A stretch of 64,000 nucleotides of DNA from Terfezia claveryi (lineage: Eukaryota > Ascomycota > Pezizomycetes > Pezizales > Pezizaceae): positions 186,001 through 250,000 of the forward strand of contig WHUX01000061.1 in assembly GCA_015179025.1 (NCBI GenBank), given 5' to 3'. The notes below the pieces were generated by a model, which was not told where the DNA came from, did not search any database, and saw only the letters and a list, made by a program, of their open reading frames with translations. Shown here in pieces: positions 13,094 to 24,642 of the stretch. Both the position numbers and the translations under genes were made by a program. Each line of letters begins with the position of its first letter. Position 1 is the stretch's first letter.

Positions 13094-15069
13094 ATGTCGA
13101 GTAAACGCCCTGCTCCGACAAAGCGGGAACGAGCCCGTAATGAGCATGCGTTGAAGGATCTTTTGAAGGTGCCGGGAAACGATCGGTGTGCGGACTGTAA
13201 TGCCATGAACCCGGGTTGGGCGAGTTGGAATGTGAGTAATACCAGAATATTCATTGATTCAGATCGTTGGCAGCTGCGCATGCGCTGCCAAAGTTGGCTC
13301 GGAGGAGATGCTGATGCAGGTGATTTACGTTACAGGTCGGAGTCTTCCTGTGCACGCGATGCGCATCGATTCATCGCAAGCTCGGGACGCATGTTTCGAA
13401 AGTCAAATCGCTGAGTTTGGACAACTGGGAGTCAGACCAAGTCGATGTATGAGGATTCTACGTTTGAGTTACGATGGTTCTTTGGAATATACCCGGCACA
13501 CGTACTAACTATTGAGCGACTTGCCCTGTAACTAGGTCCTTCGGTTAATAGGGAACATCAAAGCGAATGCGGTATGGAACCCTGATCCAAGCAAGCATCC
13601 GATACCACTCAACACGGAGGAGTCCGACTCTGTAATGGAAAGATATGTCCGGAACAAGTACGAGTACAAACTGTTTCGACGAGACCGTGCCGAGAAGGAG
13701 AAGGAGAGGATCAAGGAATCGTTATTGAGTTCTAGGGACTCTGGGAACGCAGGGCTTAGCTTCTCTAGGCCAAATGGAAGTAGTGGCAGTAGTGGGGGTA
13801 GCAGCAGTGGGATATCGATAGCGAGCACATCATCATATACACGGCCACATCCCCCCAACCGATCGGTATCTGCTTCATTCCATCGCCCAACTGGATCTCG
13901 TTCTTCTTCGCCTCCGTCAAAGATTGGGCAGGTGTTAGGTGTAGAGCCAGTGCATCAGCAAGCCGCATTACCATCACAATTACAGCAGCCGACGACAGCG
14001 GGGTTGGTATCATTGCAGGGGGTGTCTGGAGGGTTGGAGGATACGATTCGACAGTTAAGGGATATGGGGTTCACAGATGACAGGCGGATACTAGATGTAT
14101 TGAGGCAGACTGGGGGGAATGTGCAGACTGCAATCGACATATTGACCAGGATGGGTGGCTACCCTGCACGAAGGAATGAATCTGTGAGCTCATTGTCGAT
14201 AGCAAATCAGAGGACAGGGGCTTCATCCAACCCGTTTGATGAACTAGATAGACAAGAAAAGCTTGTGGCGCAACAGCAGGTACAGCAGCAGCAACAAATA
14301 CAGCAACAGCAGCAGCAGATACTACAGCAACAGTTACAGCTACAACAAGCATCATTAGGAGTCTCTAATCCATATGGCAACCCCTACCAGCAGAACACAG
14401 CTCTCTTCCCCCACCGAACAGGGCCAGAGCAGTTACATGCCAGCAATCCCTTCAACACAACCTCGGCCGTACCACGAACACCTATCATCCCCTCGCAATA
14501 CCAGCAGCAGAATTTCTACTCGCCATTTCAGCAATTAGTCGCCACTCCACCGCCTGTACAGAGCACGATTCAGACACAGTCGACTGGGCTATCTGCTACC
14601 AATCCGTATTCGATTCACTCGTCACCGGTCATAGGAGGGTATAACCCTTTTTTGACTGGGCAGCCGCAGGTACAACAGCAGCAACAACAGCAGCAACAAC
14701 AGAAACAGCAGCAGCAACAACTGCAACTGCAACAGCAGCAGCAGCAACAGCAGCAACAACAACAACTGCAACTGCAACTGCAGCAGCAACAGTATCAGAT
14801 GCCTCAACAAGTTTCATTCCCTTTTGGCCCCACCCAACTCACAAACCCCCAACATCAGCAACAAATGTTCTTGCAGCAGCCACAACAGGCTATCTCCTAC
14901 TCCCACCACACAACGCCCAATGGCTTCTCTAAACCCCAACAGGGACTCCAACAGCCCAATCAGCTACTCCCCCATCCAACTGGACGCCTCGACAAAGCGG
15001 CAATCCTGTCACTATACAGCATGCCCCATCTAGCACCCACTCCACCTCAACAACCCCAGCCAGAATCCC

Positions 15070-15107
<38 letters not shown>

Positions 15108-15467
15108 AAACAACAACAGCAGCAGCAACAACAGCATCAACCCCAACAACCCCCCACCCACCAACTCAGCACATCCACTGCCCACCTACAGAATCTCGCT
15201 CAGAAATTCGCAAATACAGCCCTCGATATGCAGAGGAGTAATATCACACCTGTGTTGACGCCACAGACTAATAATCCGTTCCAGCAACAACAGTTACAGG
15301 TACCGCCTCAAGTAGCACAGAATGGAGTTGCGGGTAGGGCAATGGGGGCAGTGGGGGTGGGAAGAGGACATATGACTCAGGAGAGTGTGGATTTTGGGAA
15401 TTGGATGAGTCAGAGTGGGAGACACAGCCCAGATGCGTTTGCAAGTTTGAGCTTTAGGCAGATGTAG
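13094..15467 (+). CDS. GTS1: ArfGAP-UBA-polyglutamine protein, Gts1-like
   Basis: Three exons, 13094-13231, 13336-13446 and 13536-15467, give 726 residues. The ArfGAP zinc finger is complete: Cys32, Cys35, Cys52 and Cys55 in C-x2-C-x16-C-x2-C spacing, with the catalytic arginine at 60 in the IHRKLG block. A UBA domain spans about 251-292 (RQLRDMGFTDDR and a later AIDIL). The C-terminal half is dominated by glutamine: runs near 329-350, 462-502 and 594-625, encoded by mixed CAG and CAA. ArfGAP plus UBA plus polyQ is the architecture of yeast Gts1, which acts on Arf GTPases in membrane traffic and affects clock-like oscillation and heat tolerance. NPF tripeptides near residues 398 and 620 are typical of endocytic EH-domain ligands. 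Both introns interrupt the ArfGAP domain, and the splice choices restore its conserved core. Confidence 0.93.
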
Positions 15468-15903
15468 AAGGCGTAGGGGGATGTGGGAATATTGGAGTTT
15501 GGAGATTGGAGATGGGGGTTGGGACTGTTAGGCGGGGAGCGGGTGGATCGGCAAAAAAGTGTTCATGAGAGGCTGGGTTTGTTGGATCGGTTGGTTGGGT
15601 TTGGGTATATATTGTATATTGATTTGTTTGATTCTATTCATTGAATTTGGAGAGAAGGGGGGGAGAGGGAGAAAGTTAGCATAAAATGCTGAAGCGATAG
15701 GTGGGAATCTTTCTTTTTCTCGTTCGCAGTTTAGAAGGATTATCTAAAGTGCCTACATACTTTAATATTGTTGGGGTTCAATTCAGATGGCTACGGCTAA
15801 TTTTTTCATGATTTTTTCTTTTTTCCCTTCTTCCTTTTTTCGATATTGTATATTCCGTTTAGTTATTGTTCTCTTATCGTGCGTTGAGCTTTGAGACTAA
15901 AGC

Positions 15904-15908
15904 TTTTT

Positions 15909-15939
<31 letters not shown>

Positions 15940-15941
15940 TG
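15904..15941. repeat. T-rich tract interrupted by single C residues
   Basis: Long T runs are separated by single C residues, downstream of the GTS1 stop. It could assist 3'-end formation of the plus-strand transcript but may be simple low complexity. Confidence 0.6.
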
Positions 15942-16034
15942 TGTAGGATTAAGAATGTATACCATGTACCCCCGAGATTTAAGGTTTTGAGGTTTTGAGG
16001 TTTGAAGATTATTGGCTCCGGATGTATTCAGAAA

Positions 16035-16063
16035 GGGGGGAGGGGGGAGGGGGGAAAGAGGGG
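16035..16063 (+). repeat. G-rich tract with G-quadruplex pattern
   Basis: Three G6 runs separated by single A residues are followed by a G4 run after AAAGA, which satisfies a G-quadruplex pattern. It lies between two convergent 3' ends. Function is not shown. Confidence 0.6.
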
Positions 16064-16530
16064 AAAGAAATGTGAGTGTGGATAGAAGGTTTATTTGAAA
16101 GTAATCAGAGACGTGGAATTGGTTACTCTGACGCCAGAAAAGAACACGAAGGCACTAAAGTTATGCACGATGTTTTTATTTTTCCCCATTTACAGATTAT
16201 ATACTGGAAGAGAAAATAAGGTTACCCTGAACATATGCTTCTTGAATACCCAGCCCATGTCATTAGTTACTTTATAGACAACTCTTATAATTACTTACTT
16301 CAACTAGATTGCATTTTAGGTAGGTAGTCAACTTCAAGTACTGAATCGGCGAGAACTGTCTATTATGTATCCAACTCCTATATCGTATCGTGTATCATAA
16401 GCAAAATACTCGTAATACCTACCGACCATCCCCTTCAGCCTAAAAAGGAACCGATTTATCTAATGGTATGTCCGCATCTGCTCTCCAACATATTATAGAG
16501 CCCTTCCCAACATTCCCGAACCAACAAAAT

Positions 16531-18252
16531 CTACTCTCTTCTTGGCTCTTCCACACCGATCTTCAAAACCTCACACCCCAACGTCTCCAGATCTACCAGC
16601 ACTACCTCCCCTGTCTCCGCAAATTTTGGCACAGCCACCATCCTACACCTCTGCCCCTTACTCCCCTCGACGAGACACGTCCCAAACCTTGGCTGATTCC
16701 CAACAAAATACACCTCGGGGCACTTCTCGAGGACAAAAGGGTCTATATTCTGGAACGGGTAACTCCACAGCGTATCTGGACAAGTCGGGGCGATATGTCT
16801 CCACCTCAACGTCCTTTCCATCATAGCCAGCCTATCGTCGCCCTCAACATACTTGTAAATATCATCTATCGTCTGCCCACTCGTTCCCACAAAATTTACC
16901 CCGCCGATATCGCACTCGTAAGGGTTGGTGACAGAGTTGAATGTGGAGCCAAGAAAGGCTTTCGATTGGGGGAACATGGTGGGGTGGATTGGCTGTTGGG
17001 GGAGGGAGACGTTTGCGGGGTCGGTATCCCCCGGCATAAGGTCGACGGGAATGGAAGAAAGAAGGGAAGAGAGGAGGTTGTCTAGGGCGGTGATGGGAAC
17101 AGGGTTGTAGGCGCTGGAGTCGTAGCCGTATTTTTTGGATTTGGTCTTGGAGTTGGCGTCTTCGCGAGTGGTAGAGAGGGGGGAGGCATCGGAGAGGGAG
17201 TTGCCGGCGAGGATGAGGCGGGTGATTTTAGATGCGGAGGATTGGTCCTGGGGACCAGTCAACTCGCCTAAAAGATATTCCACTAGTAAATGCGTCTCGA
17301 AGCTCTCATGTAGCTCTCCACTTATTTTCAACCCACTCACAAGAGCCACATATTTCCCTCCTTTAGTCCTTTTCATTTTCGGCGACTTCGCGATGATTTG
17401 GGGCGGTAGACCAGGGAAAGCAACATCAATAACCTCAAAGTCGCCGTCTACTGTTTCACTCCCCATCACACTTATCACACAACCCGTCACTAGCATCTCC
17501 GAAATGATGGCACCTCCACAGAGCCGTATTCGGCCTGACTCGTCCTCAAGCAAGATCTGGTCGTTTGTGGGGTCGGTGTACTTTAGTCGAGCGGGTGGCG
17601 CTGCTATCCAGTGCTGCAAGACGTATAAGTAAAATAGGTCAGTTACTGCTTTGGCGAGCGGTGAAGTAGAAAGATGAGAATAAGCCATACATCCTTTGAG
17701 ATATCATCCAAAATATTCGGCTTCAGTGGCATATCCATATATACCGTCCCGGTAACCCAGCATAATTCACCTAACACCCATTTCATCAGTGTCCAATTCT
17801 CTCAACTTACGGAAATGCCAGGCAAGAAGGAAGTAAATCACCCTGCCGTACATCGAGCACCCTATCCACCTTCTTGACGTCTTCTCCTGCAATCTATTTC
17901 CCACACAATTAGCCATCTATCTACACCATAACTCTTTGCACGGTGAAACGTACCGAAACACCGTCCCATGTCGTTGTCGCAACCTCCTCCACCGCCGGCT
18001 TTAGCTTTGCTAGTCGCAGAAAGTAGATATCGGAGAATTGCTGCTGATATGTCCGCTCACTCAAGGTATATGTTGTCGTCACTGTATGTTCTGCGTCCAG
18101 CCGCTGTTGTGGTTCAGGTTCCGATCTGTGACATCCGAGAGCATTTCATTACACGTGTTAATTGATTCCTCCACAGCAGGAGAGGAATCCAGAAATACAT
18201 ACTGCGGAGGACGGAGGAGGTTGTCCGTCTCGGGAATATCGCTCGAAGCCAT
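16531..18252 (-). CDS. POL31: DNA polymerase delta small (B) subunit
   Basis: Five exons, 18203-18252, 17954-18125, 17842-17893, 17691-17770 and 16531-17613, give 478 residues. The protein matches the POLD2/Cdc1/Pol31 family: the FSDIYFLRLAKLKP block, the OB-fold segment around CWVTGTVYMDMPLKP, and the inactivated phosphoesterase region with YLLGELTG and PGDTDPANVSLPQQP. This subunit bridges the catalytic and third subunits of the lagging-strand replicative polymerase. Exon 1 was ended at the strong GTATGT donor (18202), giving RPPQ-SEPEPQQ; another donor would leave a 29-nt intron, which is too short. The start at MASSDIPE is preferred, but the same frame is open to an ATG at 18387, which would add 45 residues. 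Confidence 0.93.
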
Positions 18253-18588
18253 CGTTGTCTTGGGGAAATGGCAAATTCTTAAGACGTCCGCACGCGACTC
18301 CGTCTTAAACTTATGCTGCACGGGAACCCCAGGAACACGCGGATAATGAGATTGCGCGTTGGCAATTAACGCGCCGTTGCTTGGCATGGATTTGGATTGC
18401 TAAAGCGATAAATCGATAGAAAGAATTGGCAATCTCGAGCAATAAACCATAACAGTCAAACAGTTCAAACAGTCAAACAGTCAAACAGTGAACAGTGAAC
18501 AGGACACCACTCAAACAAAAACCCCTCTGCTGCTCATCGAACCAGACTATCCAATGCTCGGAATGAAAATAGCAGTGCCCCAACTAAA
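18253..18588. other. Upstream region of POL31
   Basis: This 336-bp spacer separates the POL31 start from the 3' end of the next minus-strand ORF. Part of it (to 18387) may be an N-terminal extension of POL31. A short direct repeat of the CAGTCAAA type occurs at about 18452-18490. Nothing else is supported. Confidence 0.5.
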
Positions 18589-19019
18589 TTATGCCCGAGG
18601 AGCAGCCCTCATGTTCAGCTTAATCCGCTCCAGCAGCTCCGCCCTCGTCGCGCCCTCTGCCGGCTCAAGGCCTCTCTACACATCACCATAAACATCAGCT
18701 CTCCCTCTTCCACAAATTATGCGCCACTATTCACCACCCCCAAAAACCTCTTACCAAACTCAACCACTTCCTCATCTCGCCCAACGTCCAATCCTCCGGC
18801 TTCCCACTCGGGTCCTCCGGCCCCCGGAATATTGGGTCAGGGTTCAAAATCGTATACGCCGAGACCGCAACAATCAGTCCCGTAAAAGCTGCATCATGGC
18901 CAAGTCAGCATATCCCCACACATTACACAAGCCCCCCTGGCGGTGTGGTGATGCATACCTAGGAACGCATTCTCGTACCAAAAGTTAGCGGTGAGAACAA
19001 CGCTAATCAAGGAAATCAT
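18589..19019 (-). CDS. Small hypothetical protein, one or two membrane helices and a SAP/HeH-like C-terminus
   Basis: Three exons, 18959-19019, 18755-18888 and 18589-18675, close in frame to give 93 residues from the ATG at 19019. Two hydrophobic segments (MISLISVVLTANFWYENAF, then FTGLIVAVSAYTIL) precede a proline-rich stretch and a helix-loop-helix region, W-x2-GEMRKWLSLRGLEP-x4-TRAELLERI, like the SAP/HeH motif. Splice sites are good and each junction preserves the frame, so I think this is a real gene. Function is unknown; an organelle or ER membrane location is only a guess. The frame directly upstream also looks coding (SYTHNPPAYSD) but is cut off by TAA at 19032-19034, so the true N-terminus is uncertain. 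Confidence 0.55.
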
Positions 19020-19540
19020 CACGACGTCGCTTTAGTCGCTGTAGGCGGGGGGGTTGTGGGTATAGCTACTTTGGCTTTGGAATGCAGTAATCGGTCGAGT
19101 GGTGTCGCCGACGACATCTGTGTTCTTATGAATCAACGAACAAATGCCAAAGTAATCTGAGGCTGGCTCTACGGAGAGTGCTAGGCGGCGAGTTGAAATA
19201 TAGTAAATGTTGAGGACAACAAAGCTTCTTTTGCTCTTCTGTAATTATATATTCGTTCCCCTTCCTGTAGAAATGTTTTACAAGCTGACGACGCTCCCAG
19301 TCGGCTTTCTCCGTTGATTTCCCGTGGCTGAAAAGCCACATCTCAATCCACTGCCAAGCGAGTATAACTAGCTTCTATTTCAAGCAAATCTTGGCGCTAG
19401 GGCTTGCCCTCCGAAACCCTCCCACACCTAATTTCGCAAAACTTGACAATGGTCAACACCAAGCATCTGGAGATCACTGGCCTAGATAACTACATATCTG
19501 GACCCCACCCCACACCAAACCACCAAACACTGTAAACAAA
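19020..19540. other. Divergent promoter region of the small membrane ORF and RPL38
   Basis: This is about 520 bp between divergent starts. The first 100 bp next to the minus-strand gene hold the apparently coding but stop-interrupted frame. No other gene is visible. Transcription of RPL38 probably starts in the last 100 bp, where CACACC/ACCAAAC-type leader sequence precedes the ATG. Confidence 0.5.
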
Positions 19541-20032
19541 ATGCCTAAGCAAGTACACGATATCAAGGAGTTCATTGAGAAGTGCAGGCGCAAGGATGCT
19601 GGATGTTAGTTTTCACCTCTGTCTGTTTATTTGAGCATGGGTTTTGGAAAAAGCAGAAATGTGGCGGAAGGGAATAAAATTGGGCAATGCGGAGGAGGGT
19701 GAGGATTGAGAAATAATTGGACTTCTGGATGGACACTTGGGAGGGGGAACTTGACGATCAATTAAAAACGAACTGCTGACGGATTGATTTCCCCCACTTT
19801 CCAGCTGCTCGCATCAAAAAGAACACCAAGGACTCCATCAAGTTCAAAGTCCGATGCAGCCGACACCTGTACACCCTTGTACTCAATGACCCCGAGAAGG
19901 CCGATAAGTTGAAGCAGAGCTTGCCCCCAGGCACGGCCCACTACCTTAGAAACCCAAGGCTCGATGTGGTCATCTGCTGACAATATTTCGGTTCTAGGAC
20001 TCACCATCAACGAGGTCCCAAAGAAGGCTTAA
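19541..20032 (+). CDS. RPL38: 60S ribosomal protein eL38
   Basis: Three exons, 19541-19604, 19805-19930 and 19998-20032, give 74 residues, the standard length of eL38. The sequence is diagnostic: [44 protein letters not shown] and a C-terminus [13 protein letters not shown]. It is a structural protein of the large cytosolic ribosomal subunit. The first intron is 200 nt, long for this window but common in ribosomal protein genes. The second intron (19931-19997) begins with GC instead of GT: CAG then gcacgg, with a TGCTGAC branch and TAG acceptor. Reading through instead would replace the conserved C-terminus, so the GC-AG intron is well supported. Confidence 0.96.
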
Positions 20033-20754
20033 ACGGTCAACTTTCTCCCTTCATCGCTTACAGTTAATTCTTGATATCTCTGGTGCTCAGTGTGGACGTA
20101 GACGGTATGGTGGTACGCGTAGATTTGCGGGAGAAAGGAAACAAAAAACTAGTGTGCATGAGTTAGGTGAATGGTAGTGGAATCAAGAAGAATTGCTTGG
20201 GTCAACCTTCAAAGCGGTACCAGTATCGTATCGTCTGGACTTGGGGCGTTGGAAAGAATGGGGGTTGTAACCTACAACAAACCCACAGCAAAGAAGAAAA
20301 AGACCACATCACCAGCCAGCTCTCCTCGCTCATTAGGAAACTTTTTTTATCTTCGGCTTTTCTGCCTCGGGTCTCCGCCGCTTCAACACATCAACCCACG
20401 AAGATTTTTTTCATGTTTTACTGGTCTTTTTGAGCATTGGTTACTGGGCTGGGGTTTCTCTTTTTTGTAGTTTTTTTTCCTTGTCTGAATATATAAAGGG
20501 CGCTTAAAAGGGCATCTGAATTCCGACGATTCAAGAGATACCGATAAATATTCAATGTGAATCATGAAGTCTTTTGATGTAATAATATTACGTGTTATCC
20601 TGAAAATACTATACCAGTTTATTCGCTGTACGTTCCGAATCTCAGTGTGCAAGTGGTATATTATTAATGTAAAATATGGCCCCTCCGTCTTTTAGAATCA
20701 AGATTCACTGTATAGGTTATTCCCATGACGAGTGCAGCATATATATACAGAAGC
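20033..20754. other. Convergent 3' region of RPL38 and ARC40
   Basis: No protein-like frame is visible in these 722 bp. The stretch includes AT-rich sequence around 20560-20670 where the two transcripts probably end. Confidence 0.5.
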
Positions 20755-22055
20755 TTACGCTCTGCGGGGGGTCTTTTGGAAGATGACGATCCTCCCATCC
20801 ACCCTATGGATATATCCTACATTAGCAAAGGTCCTATAGGAATGGGGTCATAGGTATGACTTACCCTGTACTGGAGAACTTGGTGATATTTCCCGGTTGC
20901 CCCTCATATGGACGAATAGTGCTACAAACCGCATACACATTAGCGGTCATTCAGATGTATTTCAGCCTGTAATCCTAGGGACACATACACAATGGTGTTT
21001 TGGTGAACTGTCCTCAAAGTTGAATCATCCACCGCTGCATCCTTCCCTTTCAAATCCATCTGCTTAAACATGTTCAATGCACTCCTCTCACCCTCTCCCA
21101 CTTCGCCTTTCTTGCTTGGATCATCCACTGAATATGCCATCTTCCACCCACTGACATCTCCTTGGAACACTATAGGCTGGCAATCATGTCCACCAGCCAC
21201 GAGCTCATTCTCATTCAACCAAGCCAACGTCACAAATGGCAGCATGGGTGTGGTAACCGTAATCACTGCTCGAGGAGGCTGCTCCGGAGCGCTGGGATAC
21301 ACCAGTGTAACAGACGAATCATGCGCCACAAACGCAAGGGTATCTCCGCTGGGGGAGAAGTCAACAGCATGAACCCATCCACCAGAATTATTAATGAATT
21401 CTCCACAGACGGTGTTGAATGGGATTCGTTCACCCCATGCAGTAGGTGCAGGCTTATTGTCAACTCCTTTGATGAAGGAGGAGAACACGCGAGCGTGGGC
21501 ATCGGTGGAACCGGCAGCCAGGAGAACAGAGTTGGGATGCCATGCGACGGAAAGAACGGTGGAGCGTAGTGGTTTCTTGATGTGTTTGGAGACCCACCAG
21601 TCATTTTCCTCTTCGAAAAAACAGATGGCAATTGCACGGGCACCGGAGCCAACGGCGAATTTAGAAGCGTCAGGGGACCAGCGGACGAAGGTGGCAGCTC
21701 GGTTGAGACGGAGGAGGACGAGGGTTGGTTTCCAGGCTGCGTCAGGGGTGGGCTCCCAGACGAGGGCGTTACGGTCTATATGGAGAAGCCTTATATTAGC
21801 TTTGGTAGAGGGGACAGGTAGCTTAAGCTTACCCTGAGAACAAGTGACAATCCTGCCGGTCACAGGAGAAATGTCCACTGAAGTGACGGTCTTGTCATGC
21901 CCCTTGAGCTCGTCCTTAAGAGTGAACCCTTTTCCACTCCGAGTGAAAAGCTCGACGTTGTTCTCACGAGCCACTGCAAGGAGTGAACGATCCGCATTGA
22001 AGGCATGGTCGGAAATGGGCTGGTGGAAGAGGAGGTTGACTTCTGGGGTAGCCAT
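20755..22055 (-). CDS. ARC40: Arp2/3 complex subunit ARPC1 (p40), WD40 protein
   Basis: Four exons, 21833-22055, 20989-21775, 20865-20921 and 20755-20803, give 371 residues. WD40 repeats run through the protein, with GHDKTVTSVDISP near residue 54, WSPDASKFAVGSGARAI, and VAWHPNSVLLAAGSTDAHARVF. The length and the LKTVHQNTI-like segment (here LRTVHQNTI) fit ARPC1. This subunit is part of the seven-protein Arp2/3 complex that nucleates branched actin at cortical and endocytic sites. The last two exons were found by following the family C-terminus: TIRPYEGQPGNITKFSSTG, then VDGRIVIFQKTPRRA. All donors are GTAAG- or GTATG-type. The start is 238 bp from the divergent ATG10 start. Confidence 0.95.
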
Positions 22056-22292
22056 AGCGAATATTTGGTGAGTGGAAGCTGCAACAGTTAAGAAGCTTGT
22101 GCGAAGCGATAGGAGCAGCACTCTACTATCGTATTAGGACGCTATAGTGGCAATTGCGGTTGTCAGTGGAGATTTTGAAGCTGTTGGAGTTGAGTTACGT
22201 GAGATAGGACGGGGCCTGGACGTAAGCAAAGCTTGGCAGACACCCAAGTACATTAGTCTTCTTCAACTACGTACTAATTTGAGCAGCAACTA

Positions 22293-23176
22293 ATGGAAAA
22301 CTTCCCCTATCTAACGCAGCAAGAGTTCGCAACAGCTGCTAAACATCTCTGCGAGCTCCTATCCCACTGTTCCAATCTAGAGCACAGGCTATGGTTATTG
22401 GTAATTCTTCATGAATGTACAAAGTATGTATTGTAGTAATGAGAAGGTCAGGGCAATAGAACTACGTATATCTCCATCAGGCAGGAAGCTCCCATCCACC
22501 AGTCAACTGAAAACTCCTCAGCCGAGGAAGATGAATTGGCTATGGAAGGAGACCAGGAAAATGATTCTGTATGTATCAAAGTCATCGTTGAAGGATAGCT
22601 ATATATGAGACTGATGCTCAATCAAAACCCAGGAGTGCATTGTCCGGAAAGTTTCCCAAACAAAATCAGCAATCATCGAATACCACATCGTGCTGTCTCC
22701 AGTTTATTGTGTTCCTGTGCTGTACTTCAACATGGCAATCGATTCTACGCCGGCATCCTTGGATGATGTATATCAGCATCTGGTGCGGCAGTCAGATTTG
22801 TCTAAGGATGTAAGCTGGGAGGAGACGCTCAGAGCTGTGGGCGTTCACGGAGCTATTTCCCAGGGAGTAAGTAAATGATCCCAACATAGAAGCTAATGTC
22901 TTGGTTATCAAAGTAACACTATGGTATATGCAGGAACATCCGGTACTAGGAACGCCCTTCTGGTTCATTCACCCTTGTGAGACGGCTGCTTTGGTGGAGA
23001 ACTGGGGAACTGTAAAGACACATAGTATACCAAGGCTTGACATTGATGATAGCCATTCGAAGAAGGGCATAATTTCACTTCAGAATTACCTCCAGATATG
23101 GCTGGGCATGATGGGCAGCACCGTGGGACTGCACTTACCTGTAGAAGCTGTTACAAGTCAGCAAGTGGAGAAATGA
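22293..23176 (+). CDS. ATG10: Autophagy E2-like enzyme Atg10
   Basis: Four exons, 22293-22400, 22452-22568, 22633-22866 and 22934-23176, give 233 residues. The catalytic block EHPVLGTPFWFIHPCET contains the HPC motif, with the active cysteine at residue 168. The middle holds the E2-like beta-sheet (YHIVLSPVYCVPVLYF). An acidic loop (SSAEEDELAMEGDQEND) sits between strands, as is common in fungal Atg10. Atg10 takes activated Atg12 from Atg7 and conjugates it to Atg5, which is needed for autophagosome growth. Each intron junction is consistent with the frame, and exon 2 begins GNRTTYISIR after WLL. It is divergent from ARC40 and convergent with the U2B''-like gene. Confidence 0.92.
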
Positions 23177-23417
23177 GATAAGTTTATTAAGGTAAGAAAT
23201 GAATCATATGGGATAAGCTTAGATAGAGGAGGGTGGGCTATACATTTAACCAGTAAAGGGTATAGCTCTTTGAATTTCCGGTATGGTACAAGTTTTGTGT
23301 CAGTGTCTGTTCTGAACTTCTTCTCCCTTCCCGGAACCTAAAGCGGTTCGTGATTATGTTGATATCTGCAAATAACAATGTCGTAGCCAAAGTTTGTTTC
23401 CAGGATGCGGTCGTAAA

Positions 23418-24051
23418 TTAGTCCTCAGTCTCCATCTCCGCCTCCTCATCTAGTGAACGTTAGCATTACCCTTGACCGCTTACAAGAGGAGAACCACTGA
23501 CCACTCTCCTCTTCCCTTGGTCGCTTGACACCTTGAATGTTGTTATCCACTGCAGACGTGGCGGTTGAGCTGGCAACAGGTGGAGCTTGGCCTGGTAGCG
23601 GTACAAAAGGTGTATTAGCAGCCGCAGCCTTCGCGGCAGCCGAAGTTGGGATATTGTAGGTGCCGTCTAGCCTCGCTATCACATCCGATTTCGACTTCGC
23701 GTATTGGATTTTCTAGTTGATACTATTAGAAGCGTTTCCGGTGCGAACTTTTTCCATACACTATAAACATATCTAGTCACATACCATATCTTTACCCAAT
23801 AAATTGAAGCCCTGTAATGCCCTCATAGCTGCTCCAGCACTATTCACGTCTCGAAAAACGATATGTGCCTGCCCCCGCATCTTCATAGTCTTAAGAGCCA
23901 CCACATCAAGAACCGTGCCATAGGTCGTAAACAACGTATATAAAGCCATTCGTAAATCTTGCTTATTGATCTTGTCGTTTAGATTTGTCACATATAGGGT
24001 CTGGTTGGCCTGTATGCCGACATTCAATCGAGCGGTTCCTGGTGCTGCCAT
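23418..24051 (-). CDS. MSL1: U2 snRNP B''/U1A-type RRM protein
   Basis: Three exons, 23785-24051, 23502-23712 and 23418-23449, give 169 residues. One RRM occupies about residues 16-95: RNP2 is LYVTNL and RNP1 is RGQAHIVF, in the QTLYVTNLNDKI context typical of U1A/U2B''. In yeast the single-RRM protein Msl1 binds U2 snRNA stem-loop IV in the spliceosome, and the short length here fits that form rather than the two-RRM vertebrate proteins. An alanine/proline-rich linker follows, and the C-terminus is acidic. The second intron has a GTCAGT donor and the last exon is 32 nt. U1A versus U2B'' identity is inferred. Confidence 0.88.
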
Positions 24052-24642
24052 TGCTAGATGATATTGACTATGGGTGAGAAGGATGCGGGATCAGGTCGAG
24101 TGCGATATACAAGTCTGGACGTCGCAGAGTTAGACTTGATACGCAGCAGCTTGACGTTACAAATTCATGGAGCACGAGAATAGAGCCCCCCAGGTTCAGG
24201 TTGGCCAATCTCGCTTCATTGCCAAGATTTCAGGGTGTAACGTCAGGTCAGCAGGTCCTAACAATATATATAGTTTCTTCATATATGCATGAATAATAAA
24301 ATAGTCTGGTGATGTTGGTAGTTTAACTTTTAGTCTGCGGATGCAATTATTCCTCTGGCGGTGGTAGTCGAACGGCCGAGTTCATAGACATCGGGGTGCG
24401 GCTTCAGGCGCCTGTTAGCGGAGACCTCCGAATGCCTGTCACGGCCCAGGAGTTTTAAGTATCCGCAACGGCACCCCAAATGCTGAATCATATCAGAGAT
24501 ATGAGCTTGCCCAATCACCATTGCTCTTGAGAAATGCCAGATGAACTTGATTCATAATCTCATTTACTCCACTGGTTGGTTCAGCAATACACCCACCCTC
24601 GCCTACACCAATGGCGAACAAGTCAAAGAAATTGAGAAGGCA
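24052..24642. promoter_or_regulatory. Shared upstream region of the U2B''-like gene and hxB
   Basis: This 591-bp gap separates two divergent starts. At 24219-24240 it holds a near copy of the composite motif TTGCCAAG-ATTTCAGGGT. An in-frame ATG at 24541 could extend hxB by 34 residues, but the extension lacks family character. Confidence 0.5.

Larger units (their letters stand above)
15468..16530. other. Intergenic region with homopolymer and G-rich tracts
   Basis: This lies between convergent GTS1 and POL31 genes. It contains a T-rich tract at 15904-15941, a G-rich tract at 16035-16063 and one TTACCCTGAA copy at 16222-16231. No protein-like frame is supported; both genes probably end their transcripts here. 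Confidence 0.6.

Noticed and set aside
14622..14817. Leucine- or valine/alanine-rich minus-strand frames
   Set aside because: They are antisense readings of the GTS1 polyglutamine codons.
18126..18154. A 29-nt intron in POL31
   Set aside because: Too short for fungal splicing; a strong GTATGT donor 48 nt upstream gives the same phase and a normal intron.
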